A stretch of 64,000 nt of DNA, from positions 62,001-126,000 of the forward strand of contig JAVHNS010000003.1 of the NCBI GenBank assembly GCA_036872755.1. The letters are read 5' to 3'. A model generated the notes under the pieces. The model was given only the letters and a program-made list of their open reading frames with translations, did not search any database and was not told where the DNA came from. This document shows positions 10,254 to 21,800 of the stretch, piece after piece; position 1 is the first letter of the stretch, and each line of letters begins with the position of its first letter. This stretch comes from Orbilia blumenaviensis. Taxonomy: Eukaryota > Ascomycota > Orbiliomycetes > Orbiliales > Orbiliaceae. The position numbers were made by a program, and so were the translations under genes.

Positions 10254-13200
10254 GTTGGGCGAATGATGTTCTTCTGCGAAGACGCAGGAGACAGAACCTA
10301 TTCACAAGTTTTGGTTTGAGGGAGCAGGATATATCGATACTCTCTTCTCTTCGCTGAAGGGAAGAGTATTGTACTGACTGTTGAAGAGAACCCACTTGGC
10401 TGGGAAAAGGGAATGAGGATAACAGGGAAGGAGGGGGCGACGATGTTCTCTTTATATACAGCCATCAATAGTAAGAATGATGATCTTTCTCCTCCTTCTC
10501 CTCCTCCTCCGCATTCTGGGGACACTTGATATTGTCCCCGCTGCTGGGTATCTTTTGCCGCGTCCCTGTCTAACCGTTGCTTGGTTGCCTGTGAGTTAAC
10601 ATTGTCCGGAGTAGCTACTTTTTGCCAGTGCGTGCGCATGGGTCCAGGATCATAATCACAATGAAGCAAAGACATCAGATCGTCCGGCTAAAGAGGTTGA
10701 ACGATACGAAGGACAGGATCCCTTTGAACGGCCTCGAATTAACCGGAGAGGGTTCCAACATCAAAGTGAGGTTTAAATTCAAAAGCATTGCTAACGAATC
10801 CTGGGCGAGTCATTCAGGGCTAGCGTGCTGGGCACGGATTGGTCGAATAAGCAATGCCATGCCATGCCACCGGCCACAAGGCCAGTTTTACTAGTAAAAC
10901 TAAAATATTTTTATTTGATTTGCCCCAGCACATGTCCAATTGCAAATTTCTTTCGATTTTATTATACAAGTCGAGTTTCATCCAGGCTCTGTGCTAATAT
11001 TTGGTTTGAAGGTTTATGTGACCGGCTAATCTGCTTATAAAACCCTTTCCTAAAAACGGCAAAAGCCTTGAATGGTCCTAAGTATCAGCCGAAAAGCTTC
11101 GCGCAAGAATAAACGGGTTCGCAATTAAACGAATACATACCTCTTGAAAAAAAAAAAAATTTACAATTTGTGTCAAACCGGGAACTAACAAGCTGGCATG
11201 TTATGTACCATGGTGCGCTGCTTCTTGGTTTTCCTGGGGGATACCGAAAAGCTGAGACCCGGGGGCAGGTTTATCTACGATAGTACCTAATTACCCAAAC
11301 CTGTCCCTTCGATTCGGTGTGTTTGCACAGTATTAATTCTGCGCAAATGTAGTTATGGTATTGGTATGGTGTGTGGATCATGCACATGCACAAGGAACCC
11401 CCATTCGAGTGTGGGGACCCCGACTCGACTCCAAAAAATAAACAAGAAACCTTCTCCTTCAAAAATGCGATATTGAAATTTCTCAAGTAGCCTAGTAGAT
11501 GTACATGTACATGTACATGTACCACTAACGTTCTCCGAACATTCGCAGTCCGCCGCTGACGCACGTGGTGGGTGTAAAAGGTTTCCCATCTCGGGGAAGT
11601 GTTGGCTGTAGTTTACTCAGACCCACCCGGCCAACCGGATTAATTCTCCAATTGGGCAAGACCTCCAGAGTCTCACAAATCATGTGGCAGGGAACGAGGT
11701 CTGTAACGAATCCGAGGCCTGGGCTTCACTTTATCCAATTGAAGCGGACCCACGGGCCGAGTCGATGTCGACTCGATAGGCAAAATGGAACATCTATGGA
11801 ACATTCGTTGGCAAAATTCAACCCCACACTTAGACACGCCACACATCCATGGGCCAACCAGCGCCCGGCGGCTGCACTTATCAGGCTTATTTACCCTGGT
11901 CCTTGTGACTGAATTTATCCGCTGCATCCTGCATGACACCAGTTGAAGGTGAGAATCGCAATTGAAGGCAATAGATATCGGGAACAAATTTAGACTTTGC
12001 ATCGGAAAGAGGCCAGTCGTCGAGATCTCGGGTTCGGGGTTGCGGGGGGGAAAAATTAAAAAAATTTTAAAATTTTTTTGATTCGAAACCGAAGCCGAAC
12101 GCGAACCCAAATGGGCATGATTCCGAGTCGTATATTTGCCATCAGAGATCTGAAATCTCTGTCTAAAGCTGATGCGGCGCCGAAAGACACATAATATTTT
12201 ATCCCGACGAAAAAGCTAAAAGCTTTCGAGCTTGGCTTGGCTACCTAGCGGGATCAAACATGTTTGAAAATGGTATTGCAACAACGTCCGTTCGCTGATT
12301 AGTCACTATATCTCAGAAAATGGACCCTTGGTAAATATCTGCCACCCTTGCTCTCCATTCAGTCCAAGTTAAAAACAGGGTTTAGCCTGAATTCTCCCGA
12401 CAGAGATATCGTGGATTCAGCAGAGTTTTTCTTTCTGTTTCTCACATTGACTTAGTTGTCGGGTGGTCGCTTGACTGCTCACGAGACCATCCTATATCAA
12501 GCTCGGGAACATAAACGTCTTCGAGGACACAAAGACTAGCGTTCCCTGAAGTTGATATTACTTCCCTGCCGCATTGGGCCAGATTTTTGGTATGGGCAAC
12601 CCAGACTTTTGGAGCTTCAGCCGTTGGAACCAATACCAAATATTCAAATTCATATACAAATCAAGATAGTGATTACAACCAAAGAGGTTTGGATACGCGG
12701 TGGTCAATGCCAACCCAACCCGCATGCTGACAGTAACATTCACGCATGGACGCATACGCCAAATCAAACAGTTCGATCGATTTTCTTCTGGAAGCGGCAC
12801 GGAACTCGCGGCATTGCTTGTCTCCACTTATTATAGTGTGTCTAGATGTATATGTACATGTGCATGGGCACATTTTCGTGGCTTCCCCGCGAGCTGCGTG
12901 ACCTTGGAGAAAATACGAACTCGGAGTAGCAATTTACTCGTGTAGCTCGAATCACGCCTTACAATAAGCCTTTAGTTGTTGATACATTTCCCTTTAGATA
13001 TCATCGAAGCCTCTCGTCTTTCAAGAAGCTCGTAGATCGGGGGTAGAATAATCCGGCTACTCAAGACTTACCGGATGAAAAGCCTCCTGGCTTGCAAAGG
13101 ACAATGGATGTTATATCTTCCGCAAGCATCTATTCTATGGCTTGTGACCGTTCTCGTATCCAACGAAGGCAGTTGCTGGATGTTATGTTGAATATGATAG

Positions 13201-15536
13201 TAAATATGCTTTTTCTTTTCGTTAGGAAATCGATTCGCGGATTATCCCTGTGTATTTATTTGGCTAATAGGGAAATACTCCACTTTATATCGCGCCACGC
13301 TATTATGTCCCGATAACTAGCAGCATTTTGGGAAATGCACAATATGCATTCAGCGTGAAAGCCTGCGGGGACTTCTGCGTAGTTACTTCGAGTTATGGCC
13401 AAGAGCGAATAAAAAAATATAAAAAAAGTACCAATGTACTAATACTAGTAAACATCGGAATCTTAACATTTAGGCACGGGTACCGTCTTCTTTAGCCGTC
13501 TTAACACCATGGAAGTCCAGGTATTTCCCCGCAATATGCTCTTTAGCCGGCATCACGACACCCTATTCTGAAAGCGCCACATGTCTGCGTGTTGCATGCC
13601 TTGAAGTTCGCCTTTGGCAGTTGAGCGGCTTTTGATCGCTAGCTTTATGTAAGATATAGCGTAAAGCTTAACGAGAATGCATGTAAACATGCCTGTAGTT
13701 ACAGATGCAAAACTGTACGAACACGAGGTATTCCTGTAGACGTCAAGATAAAGATGCAACATACCGGTATACTAGTAGCATTAGCTTATCCCTAAAGATA
13801 AGCATTGCTCGACGAAGTGAGCGTAAGCTAACCACAACCTCGTGATATATACATCTTTTTTAGTACGGCCCCTGCCCGATTCATCGTCCTAGCTCGATGA
13901 GATTCAATTTAAACTCCAAGCCAAATAAAGCTTCCCAGCTCCCCGGTTCCGTCCATTTATCCGTTTTACCCAAACGATCTCGAGGAAACCATGCTAGTCA
14001 TATATGATGTCCGATGCACCGGTCGATATATTGCTTAACAGCCGATGGTCCGCAGGAGGCTGAATAGAACTGTCAGTTTACCGAGACTTGATCAATTGAA
14101 TTTAAGCCCAAGTTTAGACGGAAGGAACTCAAGTAACGCATATAATTTCTATTCGGTATATGCGCATACGTATAACAAGTTAGCTCTTAAGGCCCCGACT
14201 TAGGAAGGGAAGAACCAAGGGGAATACAATATAACCCATTTCTTCATGCCGCATGTGTCTTGGCGATTGTAAATTCCAAATGTTCAGAGGATTGGCCAAT
14301 TGGAGTATTAAATCTAGGCGAAACTCCAAAGTTCTCGGTTCGAACGTTTGAAAGCTTCAACTCTGAGAGCCTCATGATCAACATATGCGTGTAGAGTGGG
14401 GCAATAAATTACTTGCTACCGCTCCATGGTGCTAATAGGCCCATGTTGACTAGCAGCTTGCCACTTGGAAAACTTTGTCTTGCTTTACCCAGCATCCACT
14501 ACCCAGGTTTTCCTGTGCAGACTCGGATAGACTGTGGACAAGATGCTCAGCACCTAGTGCTGTGGCCAATGGAACGAGGATGGCAGGACAGTACCCCCTG
14601 TTATCGGGGTTTAGGGGTAGAGACCAGCTGATCTTAACCTGGTATATCGCGTGGAACCCGTTGGACTTTGCAGCTGCATACTGCGTGTGCAAAGGACACC
14701 TTTTATTGGTTGAAGAATCCCGGGCCTACCCAGATTTATGCATACAGGGCCCAGAACGCTTCTCAAGGCAAATCGTTTGGCTGGAATCGATAGTTCGCAA
14801 CCTTGCGTTTCTTATCTGCTATAGCCAAAGGCTACTAATATCTTCGTTATACGTACGGACCCATGTCCATGTAAAGGTGTATGCATGCCTGTGCATGCAG
14901 GCTCCACATTAAGCCAATGAAATAAGTTTATAGGAATGGTCACGGCTTTGATGGATCACCTCAACCGACTACAATCTTTGAGGCGGGGAAGCTCCGATGT
15001 GCCCATGGTGCTGAAGTGGAGTACTGATATAATACCCCAGTAAGCAAAAAATTAAGTCCCTAAATAGAGAGGACGTGTGGCAATGCATTAATGTCCTTGA
15101 CGGTGTGGATGTAGGCAGCTTCCACCGATACCTACCCCGCCATCTTCAAGTTCGCTCGGTGAATTTATACCACAATAATTATTGCACCAAAATATTGCTT
15201 GTATTACAAGACCAGGCTGACACGTATAGAGGTCTTGATCTGCAAATATTCACGTGGAGGGGCCCAAGGCTCAGGTCAAAGTATATGGACTCACTCCCAC
15301 AATGCCTAATGGGGGGACATCCTCGATTGCTTATCGATAGATAGGTATCATATTCGAGTATTTGGTCATAATTAATTGAATTCATAGGTATTTGGACTTC
15401 TGTGATCTAGAATCTATACTTTGAGGCTTAACACCGGCCTTCGGGGAGCAGTGCAAGACTTTATGGTGGATTTCAGGTTCTGGCACTCGCTATATGCATA
15501 ACTGGGTGGCTGTAGAACCTCTAGCGGTAAAATGTA
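10254..15536. other. 5.3 kb gene-poor stretch
   Basis: No ORF here looks like a gene, though several exceed 90 codons (for example 14475-14912 plus). Features seen: the transporter promoter region (10254-10700), a palindromic GTACAT tandem repeat at 11501-11522, and a G-run followed by A/T runs near 12043-12080. Composition is ordinary for the region, unlike the RIP-damaged blocks further right. Confidence 0.5.
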
Positions 15537-16545
15537 CTAAGCCGGATTTTTGATACCCATAAAATAATTGATCTCTCCTACTGGTTTCGCGAATTTCTGT
15601 CGCCCCCATCTCCACTCCCATCCAATCCTCTCCTTTTCTGGTATGGTATCCAATAATGCCAAAATTTCCTCTGGCGTACGAGTCCTAAGTGCAGACATAT
15701 ATCCATCGAACACCATGACAAAAGGGAGAATGGGGACAATATATGTGAAAAACAAGTGTCCAAAGTTCAAGAAGGGTCCATGGAACGGGCTTAAAAATGC
15801 AAGGATAGGGCCAATGGCAGTAACTTGGAGTAGCCCGGCCGGGGTTCGCGATTGTATTTCAAAGATCCTATTCGCTCGATATCAGCCTCACCGTCCAACA
15901 GTCATCCAATGAATTCGTAACCTACCCAACGGCATCGCTACCATTCACGGCATCTCGTAAAATTCTCTTCGCCCCCTCATCATCAAAGTGATGAAACGCT
16001 AGGTTGAACATGCGGAAGACTTTCTTCTCCTTCTTCCCTGTTATACCGTCATCTCCAAGCAAAATATCCTTCTTAGGTGCGTTTCCAGCATCGACTGGCT
16101 GGGTAACATAGGTAAACGCAGGGCTTTGCTCTTGAATCCTTTTCCAAGCCTCCGGATTCGGATAGAGGTCTGTTAAGACGAAATTGACGGGCTCTAGTCC
16201 CTCCTTCCTGAGCTGACCATTCAGATGCTTCTCCACAATCGGGGTCGGACCTCCGGCTCCTGCGCAAAAGTCTATAAATGTGTAAGAAGACAATGAAGGC
16301 CCCAGTTCCTTCCTGAGTACCCTTGCAAGACTAGAGGATGCAGAAGGCCCAGTCCTGAGAAACGGAAATGAGACACTCCAACAGAATGCAAGGCATTCTT
16401 GGATCTTCCCACGGAGGTATTGGGGGAACCTGCGGATGTAATAAGATGTCAGGCGGTTTCTTGCGCAGCATATCTTATCATATGCTTACCAAGTTTGATC
16501 ATCGATCTCAAAGAGATGAAGACGAGGCCCGATGACATAGTCCAT
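15537..16545 (-). CDS. SAM-dependent methyltransferase-fold protein with C-terminal membrane segments
   Basis: Three exons: 16545-16490, 16429-15926 and 15867-15537 (891 nt, 296 residues), all in phase. Exon 1 is tiny and encodes MDYVIGPRLHLFEIDDQT; the TGG codon for Trp is split by the first intron. The core motif FIDFCAGAGGPTP looks like the glycine-rich SAM-binding loop of class I methyltransferases, followed by FVLTDLYPNP and MFNLAFHHFDDEGAKRIL. The C-terminal third has hydrophobic segments (LLQVTAIGPILAFL and HLFFTYIVPILPFVMVFDG) and ends in RTRTPEEILALLD and related sequence. This layout is a conserved fungal family of unknown substrate. A retrotransposon LTR lies only 63 bp upstream of the start codon, so its promoter has probably been displaced or replaced. 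Confidence 0.9.
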
Positions 16546-16608
16546 CGTCGCGAGTTGAGAGAAATTGTAATGGGCTGGCTATGTTGCAATGTTGGAATTG
16601 GAAACGTT

Positions 16609-16613
16609 GCGAC
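16609..16613. repeat. target site duplication GCGAC, left copy of outer Copia element
   Basis: GCGAC directly precedes the TG of the left LTR; the same five bases follow the right LTR at 40250-40254. A perfect 5-bp duplication 23.6 kb apart shows that everything between entered, directly or later, through one integration event. Confidence 0.93.
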
Positions 16614-16857
16614 TGTTGAAATCTAGCTATGCGCTTGTAGATTGGTAACTTGATTATTCTCTCAAACCGCAGTATGGCTTCGGTCCTGTCTATTATATAC
16701 AAAAAGATAACTAGTATTTTTTCAATAGAGGTTTAATTTTTTGCAGAGTTTTCACTCTGATTGATGAACTTTCGCAAATATGAAACTAATAGTTATGTGC
16801 CACTAAACTCATTATATAAGGCTTGCGGTGGTAGTTAATAACCTCTATATTTTAACA
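16614..16857 (-). repeat. LTR (3' LTR) of outer Copia element
   Basis: 244 bp, begins TGTTGAAATC and ends ATTTTAACA, so it has short inverted ends. It pairs with 40006-40249. In my by-eye alignment every difference is a transition (C/T or G/A), consistent with RIP. As the downstream LTR it points at the methyltransferase gene at 16545. Confidence 0.93.
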
Positions 16858-17491
16858 CTCCCACCAAGCCAAGCTGCTTTAATCTTGTATATTAATTAAT
16901 TTTTCTACTAACTTTAATTTCATATTTTTAGATTAATTTTTAATTAATTTAAAGTGTTGATCTAAGGGGGGGCCCTCTAGAAAAGTATATAAATAATTTT
17001 CCACTAAACCGAATTCAACTTCCTTTTTTTTTTTTTATAATTTCATTAATTAGTCAATTATCAACCTTCCTAAATAATTAAATATATCTTTAATAACTGC
17101 ATATTTATTTAATCATATATTAAACATTATCAAAATCTTTAAACAGCTTAAAACAATTTTTTTACACATGCACTAACCATACAATCATCTTACTACGAAA
17201 ACAATATTACTTAAATATTCTAAGTCAGCCTTTAAGGCCCCTAATACTAAAAAAGCGAAAAAATCCACTCCATACCAAAAGCCAATTTACTAGTTAAAAT
17301 GCAAGTTTAGCAAGAAAAAACTTAAATTGTTGTTTTAAACAAAAAATTATTCTCAAATATATTTTCATAAAAATATTTCTTATAACCAGCTACGTCAACA
17401 ATTATATAACACATCTGTCAAGCAAAGTAAATAATTAAATTTGTTTTTTAATTAATTGGTTTATTAATTGTTTTTTTAACTTAGTCAATTC
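16858..17491. other. AT-rich remnant of the outer Copia interior
   Basis: 634 bp of RIP-degraded sequence between the left LTR and element A. No intact ORF. In the plus direction the frame that leads into the degenerate antisense reading frame at 24605 can be followed back into this block, so it may be the 5' part of that broken gene. The AATTC at 17487-17491 is the left target duplication of element A. Confidence 0.6.
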
Positions 17492-17821
17492 TGTCAGGCC
17501 GCGCACCCACGCGGTGGTGCGCAAAATACAACAAGGTCAACACAACGGCTAGAGCTACCCGGTCCGGGCAACACGAACACGCGGCGACCCACCCGGAGAC
17601 CCACCCGGGCAACTTCGGTCCTCGGGCCAACGTCAGATCAGTTCCCTTGATCCGGAAGCAATAGAGAGCCGCGGCCTGACGCTGTGATACGCATATCCTT
17701 CAGTATATAAAGCATAGATAGCAGTCATGTATATAGCTCCTTGTCTTTTAATCTATAACCATAACTAAGGTCATATTCTCAACCGTCGTGACACGCACAC
17801 TCTCGCACATATAACCTTACA
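17492..17821 (+). repeat. 5' LTR of element A
   Basis: 330 bp, TGTCAGGCC ... ACCTTACA. A GC-rich hairpin-forming stretch lies at its start (GCGCACC and GGTGCGC arms near 17501-17522). A TATA box (TATATAAA) is at about 17704-17711. CGG/CCG triplets occur around 17559-17610, including CGGTCCG. Confidence 0.96.
17704..17711 (+). promoter_or_regulatory. TATA box of element A LTR promoter
   Basis: TATATAAA in the LTR. A start site about 32-39 nt downstream would put the RNA 5' end close to 17743, where the self-primer candidate begins. The same box recurs in the 3' LTR. Confidence 0.75.
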
Positions 17822-17832
17822 TATTAAAAGAC
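17743..17832 (+). promoter_or_regulatory. candidate self-priming pair: LTR segment 17743-17752 with site 17823-17832
   Basis: GTCTTTTAAT (17743-17752) is perfectly complementary to ATTAAAAGAC (17823-17832), which begins two bases after the LTR end. Known precedent: Tf1 of fission yeast folds the first 11 nt of its own mRNA onto the primer-binding site, cleaves it and uses it as primer. The TATA box about 35 nt upstream makes 17743 a plausible transcript 5' end. The site does not begin with TGG as a tRNA 3'-end complement normally would. Inference, but with two independent positional coincidences. Confidence 0.7.
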
Positions 17833-17851
17833 CATCTTTCAACCTACTACC

Positions 17852-18823
17852 ATGAGCGCCTCGCAAGTACCCGCAGCGTCCACCGGAGAGGACGAGTTAA
17901 TGCAAAGCGCTCCACAGAGCCCAACGGGTCCTGGACCTTCGGGTCCTGGACCTTCGGGTCCTGGACCTTCGGGAAGCAGTGGAACGCAGCAGCTCGCCCC
18001 ACGACCCAGAGACGACAGTCTAGCTATAGCTACCCAATTCGCAAAGCTGGTTAATAGGCCAGACGAATTTACGGGTGACCGCGGCAAGACGCGAGCCTTC
18101 ATTCATCAGATGAGATTGTTCTTTAACTCCAACCGCTGGATGTTCGAAAATAACGAGGAACGCAAAATTAATTTCGCCCTCAACCAGCTGCGAGGCACTG
18201 CGGCTGAGTGGTCCGAACCTCTAGTGGCTCTGATGAACACAGGCAAAACCCCCCCAGAGCTAGCAACATGGGAGGCGTTCGAGCGAGCCGTCACGACTCA
18301 CTTCGGGGACTTGAACGAAGAAGAAGTAGCCAGACTTGCTATCCTGAAGATACGACAAGAAGGCAAAGTTACCGACTACACGACCCGCTTCAACACGCTA
18401 CGAGCCAAACTACCCCTATGGCATGAGGACACCCTACGTACCCTTTACCACAAAGGCCTTAAAGAGAAAATTCAGAAGGCTATCCTCGCTGCGACTGGCA
18501 GCATGTCGGGGGGACCCAAAGATCTACAGGAGCTCATACAGTTAGCGGTTCGCGTCGAGGGACTGCAAGACCTACATATCAAGAATCATCAAACCCGAAA
18601 TAGTTTACCTCATAACCCACAAGCCCAAGTCGTACCGCAGCAAGCCGCACCGGTATTAGATCAACCAGATCCTATGGAAATAGACGCCTTCCAGCAAAGA
18701 AGATTATCCCCCAGCGAGTATAAGCGTTACAGAGCGAGCAACCTTTGCTTCAAATGTGGAAAATCTGGCCACATGGCAAGGCAGTGCCGCAGCGGCACGC
18801 AGCACAAGGGATCAAAAAAATAA
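17852..18823 (+). CDS. gag: Gag of element A
   Basis: 323 residues. N-terminus is Pro/Gly-rich with a tandem 15-bp repeat encoding GPGPS units (17928-17975). Residues about 70-245 form the retrotransposon Gag capsid region (GDRGKTRAFIHQMRLFF, LRGTAAEWSEPL, EEEVARLAILKIRQEGKVTDY). A CCHC zinc knuckle lies at residues 299-312 (CFKCGKSGHMARQC), binding the element RNA during particle assembly. The ORF ends SKK-stop at a slippery A-run, with pol in the -1 frame. The leader from the inferred RNA start is only about 110 nt. Confidence 0.95.
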   Translation: MSASQVPAASTGEDELMQSAPQSPTGPGPSGPGPSGPGPSGSSGTQQLAPRPRDDSLAIATQFAKLVNRPDEFTGDRGKTRAFIHQMRLFFNSNRWMFENNEERKINFALNQLRGTAAEWSEPLVALMNTGKTPPELATWEAFERAVTTHFGDLNEEEVARLAILKIRQEGKVTDYTTRFNTLRAKLPLWHEDTLRTLYHKGLKEKIQKAILAATGSMSGGPKDLQELIQLAVRVEGLQDLHIKNHQTRNSLPHNPQAQVVPQQAAPVLDQPDPMEIDAFQQRRLSPSEYKRYRASNLCFKCGKSGHMARQCRSGTQHKGSKK

Positions 18824-18849
18824 TGGAGGCGACAGAACTCCCGTCGCCT
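18814..18849 (+). promoter_or_regulatory. -1 ribosomal frameshift module between gag and pol of element A
   Basis: Heptamer A_AAA_AAA (18814-18820) is in the correct phase and abuts the gag stop TAA (18821-18823). After a 6-nt spacer comes a perfect 7-bp stem, AGGCGAC (18827-18833) with GTCGCCT (18843-18849), 9-nt loop. Slipping back one base gives KK-I-M and runs into pol. The stop also overlaps an ATG in the pol frame (TAATG), so stop-restart translation is an alternative. Confidence 0.85.
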
Positions 18850-21800
18850 GGAGAAAAGGGTACCTATGTCATACGCAGCGTCACGCTGGCTGCGATATGT
18901 GGAACAAAACTACCGGAAGGATATTTCAACCATTTGGTAGTAGAAGTAACACTGTCATGGAACGGCGAGACGGTGCGAGCCAGAGCATTAATAGACTGCG
19001 GTGCACCTAGCAACTTCATAGCGACGCGGTTCGCGGCGAGGCACGGCATACCTCTAGTGAGAAGGAATGAAGTCATCCCACTCGAAGGAGTGAATGGCGC
19101 CTCACTGGGCCGCAGCGTCACGCATAAAACAGAAGACTTGGGGATGAAAATAGACAATTTTGAAGAATCTATTTCTTTTGATGTCATGGAAATTAGATCA
19201 TTCGATCTCATACTGGGACTCGCGTGGTTACGCAAAAATAACCCAGACATTAATTGGAATACGGGCCATCTTCTAATGCGACGAGCCGCAGGGCCTCGCG
19301 TTATCACCATAGGACTAGTTGAAGCGGAACAATTCGACTCCCTACTAGAAGACTCCGTACTAGTGGGAGCAACGGTCCTGAAAGAAGCTGCTTCTCAAAG
19401 CGAGTCGATGCGGCACATGCCAAAAGAATACGCCGATTTCGCAGATCTAGGAGAAAAAGAAGCAGCAGATAAGCTACCGGAACACCAGCCCTGGGACCAT
19501 AAGATCCCACTGGTGCGAGACACCGCGCCTCCCTTCGGGCCAATTTATAAGCTTTCTCCAACCGAAGATGAGGCACTAAAATTATATATAGAGGAAATGG
19601 AGTCGAAAGGCTTCATCCGCGAATCCTCTTCACCAGCAGGGGCACCTATTCTTTTCGTAAAAAAGAAGGACGGCTCACTGCGGCTCTGTGTGGACTACCG
19701 GGCACTTAATAATATAACGATAAAAAACCGGTACCCACTACCTTTAATAGACGGACTCCTCGACCAGCTGCGGGGCGCCAAAATATTCACTAAATTAGAC
19801 CTGAGAGGGGCTTATAACTTGGTGCGTATCGCAGCGGGGGAGGAGTGGAAAACAGCGTTTAGAACAAGATATGGCCTCTACGAATATTTAGTAATGCCGT
19901 TTGGATTAACGAATGCACCAGCGACCTTCCAGTCGCTGCTGAACGCGTTGTTCCGCGACTTGCTAGATACCTTCGTTATTATTTATTTAGATGACATCCT
20001 GATCTTCTCTAAGGATTACAAATCTCACGTGGAACACGTACGCACCGTGCTGCAGCGACTCAAAGCGGCATCATTATATGTCAAAGCAGAAAAGTGCGAG
20101 TTCCATAAGGAAAAAGTGGACTTCCTAGGCTTCACCGTGTCGACTCGCGGCATCTCGATGGACGAGAGCAAGGTAGAAGCTGTACACCAATGGAAAGCTC
20201 CTCAGAATATAAAACAGCTACAATCCTTCCTAGGTTTTGTAAACTTCTATCACCGGTTCCTTGCGAGGCACAGCGCCATAGCAGAACCAATTACAAGACT
20301 TTTATCAAAAGAGAAGACATGGGAATGGGGCGAGGAGCAGCAAGCCGCATTCGAACGCATCAAAAGAAAATTTACAACTGAAATAGTACTACCATACTAC
20401 GACTGGAAGCGACGCACTGCGGTCGAAACCGATGCCTCTGGATTCGGAATTGGAGCCTGCCTCTCGCAGCAGGACGAAGAGGGTCGCTGGCACCCTGTCT
20501 GTTTTTGGAGCAGAAAAATGTCAGGAGCAGAGAGGAACTACGAGGTATTTGATCAAGAAATGCTAGCGGTGGTCGAGGCACTGCGACACTGGGCGGCATA
20601 CCTGAAGGGAGCCCAGTTTCAAATCATTATTTACAGTGATCACCGAAGCTTAACTTATTTCACAACCTCAAAGCGACTCAATGCGAGACAAGTCAGATGG
20701 TCTGAGGAACTAGCAGACTATGACTTCACCATTCAATATCGTCCAGGAAAGGATAACGCGGCGGCAGACGCATTGTCTCGCCAGATAGAATACACAGAAG
20801 GACATGATAGATCACTGCCACCTCCATTGCTGAAGGCAGGGCAGCTGATCGCAGCGATACGCAGCAGGCCACTTGGTACCCTGGCACTGATATCCGCTGG
20901 ATTTTCACAAGACATCAATAATATCAAGAAAGCGTATCTCAAAGATGAGAAAGTAAAACGCATTATCAGCGCCATACAGCGAGACGACACGGCATACACG
21001 ACAGGCTATACATTAGAAGAAGACGGCACGCTGCGGTTCGAAGGCAGATTATACATACCCAATGTTTTGAAACTGCGTAAGGATGCGGTACACCGCGTAC
21101 ACGACGCTCCTCTAGCAGGCCATTTCGGTTATCGTAAAACACAAGAATTGTTCTCTAGGAATTATTACTTCCCAGGATACACCGGATTTATTTACAAATA
21201 CATTGCGGGATGCGACGTCTGCCAGCGAAACAAGACAATTAGAAGGCTGAAGAAAGGAAAACTGCTACCACTCCCGGTGCCAGACGCACCGTGGCGCAGT
21301 ATTTCCATGGATTTTATTGTCAAATTACCTCCGTCGCGAGACCCTACGCTGGGAGACGCAAGCCCGGAATTTGACACAATTTGGGTGGTAGTAGACAGGT
21401 TAACCAAATTTGCATACTTTGTACCGCTTCGCGGTGAGCCGCAAGCAGAAGAACTAGCACAAGCTTATGTGAAACACTTAATTCATAACGGTCTTCCAGA
21501 CGACTTTGTGTCTGATCGAGGACGAGTTTTCACCTCTAAGTTCATAGCGAGTCTCTGCGAGGCGACAGGTATCGCAAGGAAGCAATCCACCGCGTTTCAC
21601 CCCGAGACGGACGGTCAGACAGAAAGGGTCAACCAGATCTTGGAACAACTGATAAGGAACTATTGCAATTATAAGCAAAATGACTGGGTCGGCTTGCTTC
21701 CGCTCGCAGCGTTTGCATACAATAATACTTATCAAGTGACAATTAAGATGACCCCATTCTTTGCTAAACATGGTTACCACCCACGGTTCGAAGCGAACCA

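Noticed and set aside
11501..11522. GTACAT tandem palindrome considered as a regulatory array
   Set aside because: Simple dinucleotide-like microsatellite with no adjacent gene start; too little to support a function.
14475..14912. 145-codon plus-strand ORF
   Set aside because: No recognisable domain, signal or conserved pattern in a gene-poor stretch; length is within chance expectation for 5 kb.
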